From positions 342,057 to 406,056 of the forward strand of contig NZ_JACHIO010000003.1 in the NCBI RefSeq assembly GCF_014203225.1: a DNA stretch of 64,000 nt, read 5' to 3'. The DNA comes from Granulicella mallensis. GTDB lineage: Bacteria; Acidobacteriota; Terriglobia; Terriglobales; Acidobacteriaceae. Positions 27,319 to 36,326 of this stretch are shown here, piece after piece. The notes below the pieces were generated by a model, which was given only the letters and a program-made list of their open reading frames with translations, did no database searches and had not been told where the DNA came from. A program made the position numbers and the translations under genes. How positions within the stretch are numbered: position 1 is the first letter of the stretch; each line of letters opens with the position of its first letter.

Positions 27319-28335
27319 TTGAAAGGTTGGAAATTAATGGCCATTGCCCGTATGAAGGTTTCAAACTTTTTTGATCAATGTACTTACCGCAAGCATCACC
27401 GATGGATACGGCTGCAGTTCTTGATAGCGGCACTGATTGCTGCCGCAGTGCCGCTGGCGCGCGCAATGCCCCAGGATTCTCCGCGGAGCGAGATAGTAAA
27501 CGTCGAAGCGCTGATGACCCGCGTCGGGCCACCGTCTCCCTTGGCCATCAAAGAATTTAAGAATGCGGGAATGGAAGGCGTTAGACCACACACATTGACG
27601 GCTTCCGAGAGAACAACGGTGGAGGTCACTCTTGCTTCACTCCCGCTCTTGACCAGACGTGTGCTTGAGAAGAAGCTGCATTATCTGGCATTCGTCGACG
27701 GCATTCCGGGTGAAGGCACCGGGCTTACTTCCCCTGTTGCAAAGACAGGGCTCTATGACATCACGCTTCGCGCCAGCATTTTGGACGAGCCGCTCTCGAT
27801 CTTTCTGACAACCAAAGAGCGCAGACTGTTTACCAATGATGGTACGGGGCTCACAGTCATGGTGAGTGGGACAGGTACCGATGCTTTGACCTACGTGCTG
27901 CTGCATGAGTCCGCGCACGTAGTGGATAACAGTTGCGGCATCACGGCTAACCCTCGCAGCCGGTTTGTTGCCGACATCTGGGCGAGTCAAAAACGATTTG
28001 TGCCTCGTCTGGAGGCCTCGGTCGTGGCGGCGACGGCCTTTCACGGAGGACGTCCGCTTAGGATTGGACAGGCTGCAGCGGTGTACGACGCGATGGCGCA
28101 GACAGGATTTGTGAGCTTGTATGCAACGCACGGCTCACTGGACGATTTTGCGGAGCTCGTTGCCTGGCGCGAGATACTGGTCCAACATCAGGGTAACCTC
28201 GTCATCGAAGTGAAGGATGCGAGTGGAAAGAGCTTGAGGCGGTGGGAGCCGCTGACTTTCCCTGAAGTGCAGAAGCGCTTTGAGGATGTAGACAAGCTTC
28301 GTGCGTCGCCAGCAACCTGCCGCGGTGTGGTCTAA
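27319..28335 (+). CDS. Exported HExxH metalloprotease-like protein
   Basis: The protein has 338 residues from TTG 27319, chosen because GGAGG lies seven bases upstream; ATG 27337 is an alternative. A membrane or signal segment (LQFLIAALIAAAVPLARA) is followed by a domain with HESAH (HExxH zincin motif) in YVLLHESAHVVD. A later Asp/Glu such as DDFAELVAW could supply the third zinc ligand. The family is not recognised; peptidase function is an inference from the motif. Confidence 0.6.
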   Translation: MKGWKLMAIARMKVSNFFDQCTYRKHHRWIRLQFLIAALIAAAVPLARAMPQDSPRSEIVNVEALMTRVGPPSPLAIKEFKNAGMEGVRPHTLTASERTTVEVTLASLPLLTRRVLEKKLHYLAFVDGIPGEGTGLTSPVAKTGLYDITLRASILDEPLSIFLTTKERRLFTNDGTGLTVMVSGTGTDALTYVLLHESAHVVDNSCGITANPRSRFVADIWASQKRFVPRLEASVVAATAFHGGRPLRIGQAAAVYDAMAQTGFVSLYATHGSLDDFAELVAWREILVQHQGNLVIEVKDASGKSLRRWEPLTFPEVQKRFEDVDKLRASPATCRGVV

Positions 28336-28649
28336 AGGGAGACATGTATTTAGACGATTACGTTCGCGTGTTGCAGACGGCTGGAGCCCAACGTCCTGCC
28401 TGGACGATTTCATCTCACCGAGTCATCCATATCAGCCAAATGAAGAAGAGTCGATGGCACCAGATTGCTTTACAGAAAGGCGATCGGCGGTAGACCCTCC
28501 CCAGCGTCCAGCAATTGGCAATGGAGAAAAGAGACCGAAGCATCGGATCACAGCAAATAAATCAATGGCACGTAGTTTGTGGCGCACTCTGCATTCCAAC
28601 TGGCGCAGTATGCATAACGCTGCCTTTCAGAAACTTCTAACTTAGCCTT
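28336..28649. other. Intergenic region without recognised gene
   Basis: No convincing frame or structured RNA was seen. An ORF crosses the region but shows no domain features. Confidence 0.4.
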
Positions 28650-29708
28650 ATGTTCGATACAAAAGCCTACTCCGCTACGAGTGAAACATCGCCGCTGGCC
28701 TCCTCTGTGATCGCGCGGCGCGATCCCACCGACATCGACGTGCAGATCGAGATTCTCTTCTGCGGCGTATGTCATTCTGACCTTCACTACGCGCGCAACG
28801 AATGGAAGGACGTCCTTCCCACCATGTACCCCTGCGTTCCGGGTCATGAGATCGTCGGTCGTGTCACAAAGATCGGACCTGCCGTAACCAAGTTCAAAGA
28901 GGGCGACATCGTCGGCGTCGGCTGCCTCGTCGACTCCGACCGGACCTGCACTTCGTGCCAGGCTGGCACCGAGCAGTTCTGCCAGCACATGACGATGACG
29001 TACGGTTCCATGGATAAGCACACCGGTAAGCCCACCTATGGAGGCTATTCCGAGAGCATCGTTGTGGATGAGCACTTCGTCGTCCGCATTCCTGACAACC
29101 TTGATCTTGCCGCCGTCGCTCCGCTGCTTTGTGCAGGCATCACAACCTACTCGCCCCTTCACCACTGGGGAGTCACCAAGGGCAAGAAGGTTGGCATCGT
29201 CGGTCTGGGCGGCCTTGGCCATATGGGAGTGAAGTTTGCCCAAGCATTTGGCGCATACACGGTCGTCTTCACCACGTCCCCCAGCAAAGTGCAGGATGCT
29301 GTACGTCTCGGTGCGGATGAGGTCGTCATCTCGAGCGATCCCGCGCAGATGCAGAAGCACGCTGGCTCTTTTGACTTCATTCTCGACTGCGTAGCTGCAG
29401 ACCACGATATCAACGCCTACATCCAGCTCCTCACTGTCGACGGCAACATCACTCTTGTCGGCGCACCGGAGAAGCCTCTCAGCTTCTATTCATTCGGTCT
29501 CATCTTCGGCCGCCGCAGCATCTCAGGCTCGCCTATCGGAGGCATCGCGGAGACGCAGGAAATGCTCGACTTCTGCGGTCAGCACAACATCACCGCCGAT
29601 GTTGAAGTTATCCCGATCCAGAAGATTAATGAAGCCTACGACCGTCTGCTCAAATCAGATGTAAAGTATCGTTTCTGCATCGATATGGCATCACTCAAGT
29701 CCGAATAA
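28650..29708 (+). CDS. Zinc-dependent alcohol dehydrogenase, cinnamyl-alcohol (CAD/YahK) type
   Basis: The protein has 352 residues. Catalytic zinc ligands are in GVCHSDLHY and GHEIVG, and the NADP-binding GLGGLGHMGVKFA is complete. It reduces aldehydes with NADPH. The structural zinc loop reads VDSDRTCTSCQAGTEQFC: three cysteines are present and the first is replaced by Asp. The AraC-type regulator that follows is only six bases away, so the two are probably cotranscribed. Confidence 0.9.
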   Translation: MFDTKAYSATSETSPLASSVIARRDPTDIDVQIEILFCGVCHSDLHYARNEWKDVLPTMYPCVPGHEIVGRVTKIGPAVTKFKEGDIVGVGCLVDSDRTCTSCQAGTEQFCQHMTMTYGSMDKHTGKPTYGGYSESIVVDEHFVVRIPDNLDLAAVAPLLCAGITTYSPLHHWGVTKGKKVGIVGLGGLGHMGVKFAQAFGAYTVVFTTSPSKVQDAVRLGADEVVISSDPAQMQKHAGSFDFILDCVAADHDINAYIQLLTVDGNITLVGAPEKPLSFYSFGLIFGRRSISGSPIGGIAETQEMLDFCGQHNITADVEVIPIQKINEAYDRLLKSDVKYRFCIDMASLKSE

Positions 29709-29714
29709 CTCTCC

Positions 29715-30710
29715 ATGACAAAATACTTCCGTGTCACCGGTATGCTTCGGCCCCGCCTAGAAGAACTCGAAATCCCCGTGCCTGCGGTTCTACGCAGGGC
29801 GGGGCTTCCGCATAATTTCTTCGAGCAGACGCGCATCCTTGTCTCGACTGAGCAGCTCTTTGCTCTCTGGGACGCCATCGGTTTTGTCAGTAACGATCCC
29901 GCCGTCGGTGTAAAGCTCAGTTCAGAGAGCAGAATCGAACGCTTCGACCCCATCGCCCTCTCCACTCTGACAAATGAGAACTTCTTCGCTGCAGTTCGCC
30001 ACATTGCACGCTACAAAAGCCTTTGTGCGCCGGAGGAGATTATTCACCAGGAAGAAGGCAATGAGTGGAGCATTCAGTTCCGCTGGACACTGGCACTCGA
30101 CACAGATCCGCAGGTATTTCTCGAGGCCTGCTTCGCATGGATGCTCAACATCGCACGTCACGGTACCGGCACCCGTATCTCTCCACTGCGTCTTGAGTTT
30201 GTTCAGCCGCGCAGCCATGTCCGCGAACTCGAACGTCACTTTGGCTGCCCCGTTCACTGTAACGCGCCGCGCAACGCACTCATCTTTCGCGCCTCCGACG
30301 CACTTATCCCTTTCATCACACGCAATGCGGAACTGCTGGATGCTCTCGCACCAGAATTTGAGCAGTCCCTCAAATTGAACAAAGAAGACAACAGTTTCAT
30401 CGAACTCGTGGGCAATGCCATCCGCAGCCGTCTCACTGGTCGCCGCCCCGTGATCGAAGAGATTGCGCGCGACCTGCACGTCAGCTCCCGAACGATGCAG
30501 CGCCGACTCAAAGAGGCGGGTTCCAGCTTTCAAGGTGTGCTTGATCAGGCCCGACACCAGATGGCCCGCTACTACCTGAAGAACTCCGTACTCGAACTCA
30601 ACGAAGCCGCCTATCTTCTCGGTTACGAAGATGGAAACTCCTTCGTCCGGGCCTTTCGCATTTGGGAAGGTGTCCCACCAGGTCTCTGGCGTGAAGAGAA
30701 CCGCGCGTAA
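29715..30710 (+). CDS. AraC-family regulator with Arabinose_bd-like N-terminal domain (OruR/ArgR-like)
   Basis: The protein has 331 residues. An N-terminal domain of the Arabinose_bd type (RPRLEELEIPVPAVLRRAGLPHNFFEQ) is followed by an AraC HTH: VIEEIARDLHVSSRTMQRRLKEAGSSF and ELNEAAYLLGYEDGNSFVRAFRIWEGVPP. It lies six bases after the alcohol dehydrogenase and probably regulates it and the oxidoreductase at 30787. Confidence 0.88.
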   Translation: MTKYFRVTGMLRPRLEELEIPVPAVLRRAGLPHNFFEQTRILVSTEQLFALWDAIGFVSNDPAVGVKLSSESRIERFDPIALSTLTNENFFAAVRHIARYKSLCAPEEIIHQEEGNEWSIQFRWTLALDTDPQVFLEACFAWMLNIARHGTGTRISPLRLEFVQPRSHVRELERHFGCPVHCNAPRNALIFRASDALIPFITRNAELLDALAPEFEQSLKLNKEDNSFIELVGNAIRSRLTGRRPVIEEIARDLHVSSRTMQRRLKEAGSSFQGVLDQARHQMARYYLKNSVLELNEAAYLLGYEDGNSFVRAFRIWEGVPPGLWREENRA

Positions 30711-30786
30711 ATACCGTGCAATAGATTTCCGGCCAACGAGTTCTCAAATTCCTGGCGATAATACCGAACGAAGGGCATGAGGAAAC

Positions 30787-31782
30787 ATGAACACTGCATC
30801 ACGCGAGATCCGGCTGGCAAGCCGTCCTGAAGGTACGCCAACACTCGATAACTTTAAATTGGCTGAAGTTGAGCTCAATACGCTGGCTGACGGGCATGTG
30901 CGCGTACGCAACCAATGGATGTCGGTCGATCCCTACATGCGCGGGCGTATGCGTGACTACGAAAGCTACTTGCCTCCATTCCAGATTGGAAAAGCGCTGG
31001 AAGGCGCGGCGGTCGGTCAAGTGATCGAATCGAACAACGCTGAGTTCCACGTTGGAGATACCGTGCTGTCGATGCTGGGCTGGCGGGAGGTGTTCGATGC
31101 TGCACCGCAGGCCCTGCGTAAGCCATCGGTCCCCGTAGCCTCCCCGGAGATGTACCTTGGTATCTGCGGTAACACCGGTCATACCGCGTACATTGGTCTA
31201 ACGGAAGTCATCCGTCTCAAACAGGGCGAGACGATATTCGTTTCCGCAGCCGCCGGCGCTGTTGGTTCCGTCGTCTGCCAGATTGCTCTATTGCTTGGCG
31301 CAACAGTCATCGCCTCAGCTGGCGGCGCGGACAAGGTGGAGTATGTTCGCAGTCTAGGCGTCGAACGAATCATTGATTACAAGAGCACGAACGACCTCAC
31401 ACAGATTGTACGTAAGCTTGCGCCGCAAGGCATCGATGCTTATTTCGACAATGTTGGTGGCGAACATCTGGATGCTGCGTTAGCCTCTGCACGTAACTTT
31501 GCCCGCTTTGCTCTCTGCGGCATGATCTCCGGCTACAGCGGCGCTGGCACACAACCACAGAACCTATTGATGGCCATCGAAAAACGCCTACTTCTGCAAG
31601 GCTTTCTTGTCTCCGACCATCTCGCCGGCCGTGCCGCATTCATCGAACAGATGAACCAATGGATTGAAAGTGGTGAGGTCATCGCAAAAAACACCTTGGA
31701 GTTCGGCATCGAGCAGGCTCCCGCTGCATTTCTTCAACTCTTCTCCGGAGCGAACGTAGGCAAGGTGCTCGTCGGACTATGA
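30787..31782 (+). CDS. NADP-dependent medium-chain oxidoreductase (CurA/leukotriene-B4-dehydrogenase type)
   Basis: The protein has 331 residues. It has the MDR pattern WMSVDPYMRGRM, GGVGQ-region equivalents, and the cofactor motif SAAAGAVGSVVCQIA without zinc ligands, as in zinc-free 2-alkenal reductases. It probably reduces activated double bonds of enones. Together with the alcohol dehydrogenase it could detoxify reactive carbonyl compounds. Confidence 0.88.
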   Translation: MNTASREIRLASRPEGTPTLDNFKLAEVELNTLADGHVRVRNQWMSVDPYMRGRMRDYESYLPPFQIGKALEGAAVGQVIESNNAEFHVGDTVLSMLGWREVFDAAPQALRKPSVPVASPEMYLGICGNTGHTAYIGLTEVIRLKQGETIFVSAAAGAVGSVVCQIALLLGATVIASAGGADKVEYVRSLGVERIIDYKSTNDLTQIVRKLAPQGIDAYFDNVGGEHLDAALASARNFARFALCGMISGYSGAGTQPQNLLMAIEKRLLLQGFLVSDHLAGRAAFIEQMNQWIESGEVIAKNTLEFGIEQAPAAFLQLFSGANVGKVLVGL

Positions 31783-32006
31783 GTTTGAATCAGAAATCCC
31801 CGAAATGAGACACCGACTGCTAATGGAGGCCCGACCGTAAATATCTTCAAAGGAAGGTTGATGCCTGATTGAAGTTTCGATGCCTACCGATCCGGCGTGA
31901 AACCTTCCGCCCCACCAACCGGTTCCGCCTTGGGCTTCCCCAATGCGTTTGCGATCACAAGGACCCTTGTTTCATCAACCGCTGACACAGCTACATAGGA
32001 GAGATG

Positions 32007-32498
32007 ATGCCATTTGTCGAGGTATTTACCAGAGAACGATTGTCCGATGATATTCGCGCCAGACTTGCAGAAGAGTTGTCTAACACCATGATGACTATAG
32101 AGGTCGGAGGGCCTAACGAGTCCGCGAAAATGATTGACTGGATGTGGTTCCACACCATGCCTGCCGACAGTTGGGCGGTCGGGGGCCGCTTCGACGAAAC
32201 ATACGTCAGGGGCCGAACGATGGCACTCGCGCGTATTATCGCACCGCGGGGGGTAATGAATGCTGAGCTGAAGTCGAGAGCGGTTCGAGAAGTCGCGCGC
32301 GTTTTGAAGGCTGCGCTTGGCGTTGGGGAGAAAGATGAAGATACCGGGATATTCACAATGTGCGTCGAAATCGAGGATGGACAATGGGGTATTGGCTCTA
32401 ATGTCCCCACACTTTTTGAAGTGATCGACCACCTCGGCGGCACCGTTTCGGAAGAAAGATTGGCCGAAATGCGCGCTCTCTACCCTCAGAAGCGATGA
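32007..32498 (+). CDS. Tautomerase-family protein
   Basis: The protein has 163 residues from ATG 32007, chosen over 32004 because Met removal then exposes Pro at the N-terminus (MPFVEVF), the catalytic base of tautomerases. AGGAGAG lies upstream. The chain is about twice the usual 4-oxalocrotonate tautomerase length, consistent with a fused two-unit form. Substrate unknown. Confidence 0.78.
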   Translation: MPFVEVFTRERLSDDIRARLAEELSNTMMTIEVGGPNESAKMIDWMWFHTMPADSWAVGGRFDETYVRGRTMALARIIAPRGVMNAELKSRAVREVARVLKAALGVGEKDEDTGIFTMCVEIEDGQWGIGSNVPTLFEVIDHLGGTVSEERLAEMRALYPQKR

Positions 32499-32760
32499 GC
32501 GAAAACTCCAAGAACTCCGTAGCCAAGGGAATCCTGCCTTGGCATTGCATCAGACGAGTTCCAAGAGCAGATCAGCCAACTCATCAGGACGATCAATCCT
32601 AGAACAGGCAAGTCTCGGCAGGTGCGGTGGTCGCATCTTCTACTGTCCATTCTTGGAGTTCGCCGGACAAGCGTCGCAGACGCTCCCAAACGAGAGCAGG
32701 CCGGCTCGCACCGGCCCACCAGAGTGTTCGAAGATTAAAGTAAGGCAAGAAGTCGGTGAA

Positions 32761-33330
32761 TCAGAGATTACGCTTTGCAAGATCTTCAAAGATTTCCATC
32801 CCGTTTTTTGCATGCATAAGCGGGAAGTACATATCGACCGTCTTCGATGCGTCTTTCAGAACTTCGAGATATTGCTTTCCATCGGCTTCGGTCGGCTCTT
32901 GAGGAGGCGGCAGAGGATCGTCGATACTCACGGCCATGCCGTACTTATCCAGCCCGACCTGATGATAGTACGTTGAGAAACTCATAAATCGGGTCGGTTC
33001 CTTTGTCCGGTTGTGAAATGCATGTAGTACGTTGATAGGAGCCACCAGTGTATCCCCAGCACTGCAGCGGACCCAGTGTTCTTGATCGTCTATATCGATC
33101 CATACAAAATCGGTTTGCCCTGAAATAATATAGAAAATCTCTGCATAGGCATGGCTATGCATGGGAATGCCGTTGCCCGGGGTCAACTCCATCTCATACG
33201 CGCTTGTTGCGAATCCGGTATCTTCACCCGTAGCTTTCCATATCAGCCGTGTACCACCCACGGCAATAGTGCGCCCCTCGTTCGGGCCCAATTTCCTAAC
33301 GACGTGACCTGTCACTAATCCTTGCTGCAT
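32761..33330 (-). CDS. Cupin-domain protein
   Basis: The protein has 189 residues, preceded by AGGAGGAAG. The cupin motifs are PMHSHAYAEIFYIISG (His-rich motif 1) and GDTLVAPINVLHAFHN (motif 2), enough to bind one metal ion. It is probably a small-molecule dioxygenase or sensor. It is divergent from the AraC regulator at 33519, which may control it. Confidence 0.85.
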   Translation of the reverse strand: MQQGLVTGHVVRKLGPNEGRTIAVGGTRLIWKATGEDTGFATSAYEMELTPGNGIPMHSHAYAEIFYIISGQTDFVWIDIDDQEHWVRCSAGDTLVAPINVLHAFHNRTKEPTRFMSFSTYYHQVGLDKYGMAVSIDDPLPPPQEPTEADGKQYLEVLKDASKTVDMYFPLMHAKNGMEIFEDLAKRNL

Positions 33331-33518
33331 TCTTCCTCCTTCGATTGCCTAATGCCCGGTGCCAACAACACCAACATGGCTTGTAGGTGTCTTAGCGGCA
33401 AGCCATCCCGTTCTGCTGCGCCGATGTCTCTTCCGTACGTCCAATTGAAGCAGTTTCGGCCTAAGCAGATGTGCCGAAAGCGACCTTGGTGTGCACAAAG
33501 TGATGAGAAAATGGGGAG

Positions 33519-34346
33519 ATGGATGAAACCACAAAGCCGACTTCCCCCTCGTCCCCACGATTCGCGACTGTCTTCAAAACGACCGCTCCACAAGGGGAAT
33601 GGGACACGCCTGCGATTCCGCACGTGAGTCTGGGGCTTTCGCTTTCGAACCATCAAAGCACGTGGCAAGGATGCTCAGGTCTGTTCTCAGCGAACATCAG
33701 CCCAAACGATGTGTCTGTCTGCGAATACGACCGATCGAGAACATACACTCTCGACCAGAGTGCGGACTTCGGCGTCATCATCCTCGCCGACGAAGTGATG
33801 CTCGCAGTAAGCGGAGAGACAAAGTATCCGGTGCCGGAGATACAGCATCATCCGTTTTTGCAAGACACAACCCTGACAAACCTTTCATCTATCCTGATGA
33901 CGGAAAGTGATACCAACTATGAAAATGGCCACCTCTTCACAGACAGCATCGCTACCGCGCTGGCGCAATATCTGTGGCACAATTACTCGGCCTTTCCATC
34001 GCAGCGCAGGCACTCTACTGGCGGTCTAGCTCCAACTCATTTACGCAGAAGCATCGACTACATACAGGCAAATCTAGGCAGCGATATTCGCCTAAGAGAT
34101 CTTGCGAAAGAAACAGGGTTTAGCCCTTCGCACTTCTTGCGAAGCTTTCGCCAGAGTACAGGGATGAGTCCGCACCAGTACCTACTTCACCGACGGGTCG
34201 AACGAGTACAGCGTCAGATTCGCAACGGAGCAGCATCTCTGGCGGAAGTTGCGCTCGCATGCGGATTTGCAGACCAGCATCACATGGCTCGCGTCTTTCG
34301 CCGGATCACCGGCATTAGCCCAACACTATTCCGGCGGTCTATCTAA
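33519..34346 (+). CDS. AraC-family transcriptional regulator
   Basis: The protein has 275 residues. The C-terminal HTH pair is DIRLRDLAKETGFSPSHFLRSF and SLAEVALACGFADQHHMARVF. The N-terminal half resembles that of the regulator at 23012. It is divergent from the cupin gene with 188 bases between, which suggests local control. Confidence 0.85.
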   Translation: MDETTKPTSPSSPRFATVFKTTAPQGEWDTPAIPHVSLGLSLSNHQSTWQGCSGLFSANISPNDVSVCEYDRSRTYTLDQSADFGVIILADEVMLAVSGETKYPVPEIQHHPFLQDTTLTNLSSILMTESDTNYENGHLFTDSIATALAQYLWHNYSAFPSQRRHSTGGLAPTHLRRSIDYIQANLGSDIRLRDLAKETGFSPSHFLRSFRQSTGMSPHQYLLHRRVERVQRQIRNGAASLAEVALACGFADQHHMARVFRRITGISPTLFRRSI

Positions 34347-34427
34347 ACATCTGGAGATCGTCGTATCGAGCTCGAGGCCGTAAGCCTAGGCTCTTCAAAC
34401 GAGCCGCAATCGGTGTTGTGGCCGCCT

Positions 34428-34993
34428 CTACCTCTGTATATGAGCATCAGGTGATCTCTCGCCGGATGACCGCGTCACAGGGTCCTTGAAGTAGTGCTTA
34501 TCCAAGATCTTCTTTACGCCTGGTGCGCTCAGCGACCGCACATACTCCTGAATCGCTTTTCCGTCTTTCCAAGCAATTGCATATTTTCGGAGAGAGCTCT
34601 GAGCTTCTTCCAGGAAACCCTGGCATCCGGTGCAAAGCCGCCGCATGTTCAAAACCCAAAGCGAATTTGCATGTCTGCAAACCGTTCCTCTCGTCGCAAT
34701 GCATTGAAAATCGTTGGCACCCTCTTCTCAAACCACTTCTCTATCTCACCTAAACAGACTCTCGAATCCGGTTGATACCCCTTGCATTCATAAATCGCGA
34801 CAATCCGCTCACGGATATTCCGCACACCGATCTCCGCACGCTGTCCCCGGTCGCTAGTCACAATCAATCCAATGTCTACAGACCCACCCTCCAGCGATCG
34901 CACGCAGTGACCGACGACTAACTCGAAGAGGGCGCCTCGCAAATTACCCGCTGCACCCTCGATGGAGGACAACTTGGAAAACAGGTTGCTCAA
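34428..34993 (-). pseudogene. Frameshifted nuclease-like C-terminal fragment
   Basis: Two overlapping minus-strand frames together resemble one protein: GALFELVVGHCVRSLEGGSVDIG and AIYECKGYQPDS in the first frame, then KKILDKHYFKDPV in a second frame. The ECK in the first part fits the ExK half of a PD-(D/E)XK nuclease core. The frame shift lies near 34650, and the 5' end stops at the transposon debris near 34994, so the gene is broken at both places. Original function unclear. Confidence 0.45.
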
Positions 34994-35013
34994 GTGGATG
35001 CGGCGCGAAGCAG

Positions 35014-35727
35014 ATGGTCACTTGGTGTGCCTGGTACACCACCGAAGTGGTGAACACGCCAGCAAGAGTCCAGTCTGACATCCGCACAACCCGAGAGAGG
35101 CTCAAGGAGGTGTCTCTTTGTCCCATTCGAAAGGAAGCCACCGACGCTCTTGATGCAATCCGCTTGCGGGACGAGGCAAGGCGCGCAGAGATCATGAACA
35201 AGCCGGGCTGCTTGCCTTGTGATCGACCAGCGGTTGATCCTACATACTTCCAGACCTTTGAACGGTTCGAAGCTCCTAAGAGAGCTGTCCCCGATCCAAC
35301 CACTCTGATCCTGGTTGACGAAGCCGACCGGTTGCACATGAACAGCCTTGAAGTCATCAGGTCGATCTTCGACGACGGGGGTATCGGCATGGTGCTGATC
35401 GGAATGCCCAGCATCGAAAAGAGGATCGCTCGCTTCCCTCAGTTCTATTCGCGGATCGGTTTCGTCCACGAGTTCCGCCCCTTAGACGAAGCGCAAATGA
35501 CCAGACTTCTAAACGAACGGTGGTTGCCGGCTGGCGTGAAACTTCCCGACGCATTGCTCGCTCCCGAAGTCATCGCCACTCTGATCCGAATGAGCGGGGG
35601 AAACTTCCGACTGCTGACCCGCCTACTGACCCAGGTCGAACGACTCCTAAAGGTGAATCATTCTGAAATAGTCTCCAAAGAGATTGTCACTGCCGCAAGA
35701 GACAGTCTGATTATCGGACAGAGCTGA
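35014..35727 (+). pseudogene. N-terminally truncated TniB/TnsC-like ATPase
   Basis: The 237-residue frame aligns with the ATPase at 6593 from about EVVNTPARVQSDI onward. Walker B (TLILVDEAD), GMPSIEKR and the C-terminal lid (GNFRLLTRLLTQVERLL) are intact. The N-terminal region with Walker A is absent, so ATP binding is not expected. The ATG at 35014 is probably fortuitous. Confidence 0.75.
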
Positions 35728-35769
35728 ACTCGAGTGTACAGACGCTTACGCCAAATAGCGCTCAAATAT

Positions 35770-36045
35770 CTACGCCACATTGCGATCCAAGCTACACACC
35801 AGGCCTTTCGGCAGAATGTGGATGAGGAAGCGCCTCAGGAACTCGTTGGCTGAAACCGTCATAACCTTCTGCTTGCTGCCGGCTGCATAGTCCTTCCAAC
35901 GGAAGGAGACTTGATGGTCCTTGAAGCTGACGAGGCGATGGTTCGAGATCGCGACACGGTGGGTGTAGCGGGCGAGATAGTGGAGAACGTGTTCGGCACC
36001 ACCGAAGGGCGGCTTGGCGTAGACAACCCAGTTGTCGCGCTGCAC
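35770..36045 (-). pseudogene. IS91-family transposase C-terminal fragment
   Basis: The minus-strand frame reads WVVYAKPPFGGAEHVLHYL, ARYTHRVAISNHRLVSF and HILPKGLV, the typical core of IS91-type Y2 transposases. The catalytic N-terminus is missing. It is cut off where the inverted-repeat element begins at about 36038. Confidence 0.8.
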
Positions 36046-36314
36046 TCAATTCCCGGAAACACGATTCTTTGTTTTCAATCCTTTTCCGGGATTTGAATGC
36101 ATGGTTGTTGTATTGAAACCCTGGAATTTTGCACCCAAACCTCGGACAAAGTTCAAGTTAGAGTTCGTCCGGGATTTGAATGCTAAAACGAACCTATCCC
36201 ATTTCCTTGCCGCAGTTCCGCTCCTGGATTTAAGTACAAAACACACGGCGGATTCCGGGATTTATCTGCAACATAATGACCCTCCGGGAGATATTCCGGG
36301 AATTGAGTGCAGCG
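36038..36314. repeat. 277-bp element with perfect 21-bp terminal inverted repeats
   Basis: The left arm 36038-36058 and the right arm 36294-36314 are exact inverted copies, with core TTCCGGGAATTGAGTGCAGC. Internal copies of a related unit, CCGGGATTTGAATGC, occur near 36090 and 36170, with weaker ones near 36223 and 36254. The element holds no gene. It resembles a MITE or paired transposon ends, but no target duplication is seen. Confidence 0.6.
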
Positions 36315-36326
36315 TGACACCTGAGT

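Noticed and set aside
28548..29405. Minus-strand frame of 285 residues
   Set aside because: It is the antisense shadow of the alcohol dehydrogenase; the plus-strand protein has all family motifs.
32522..32737. Plus-strand frame reading DEFQEQISQLIRTINPRTG
   Set aside because: It looks somewhat protein-like but has no start codon, and I do not recognise a family.
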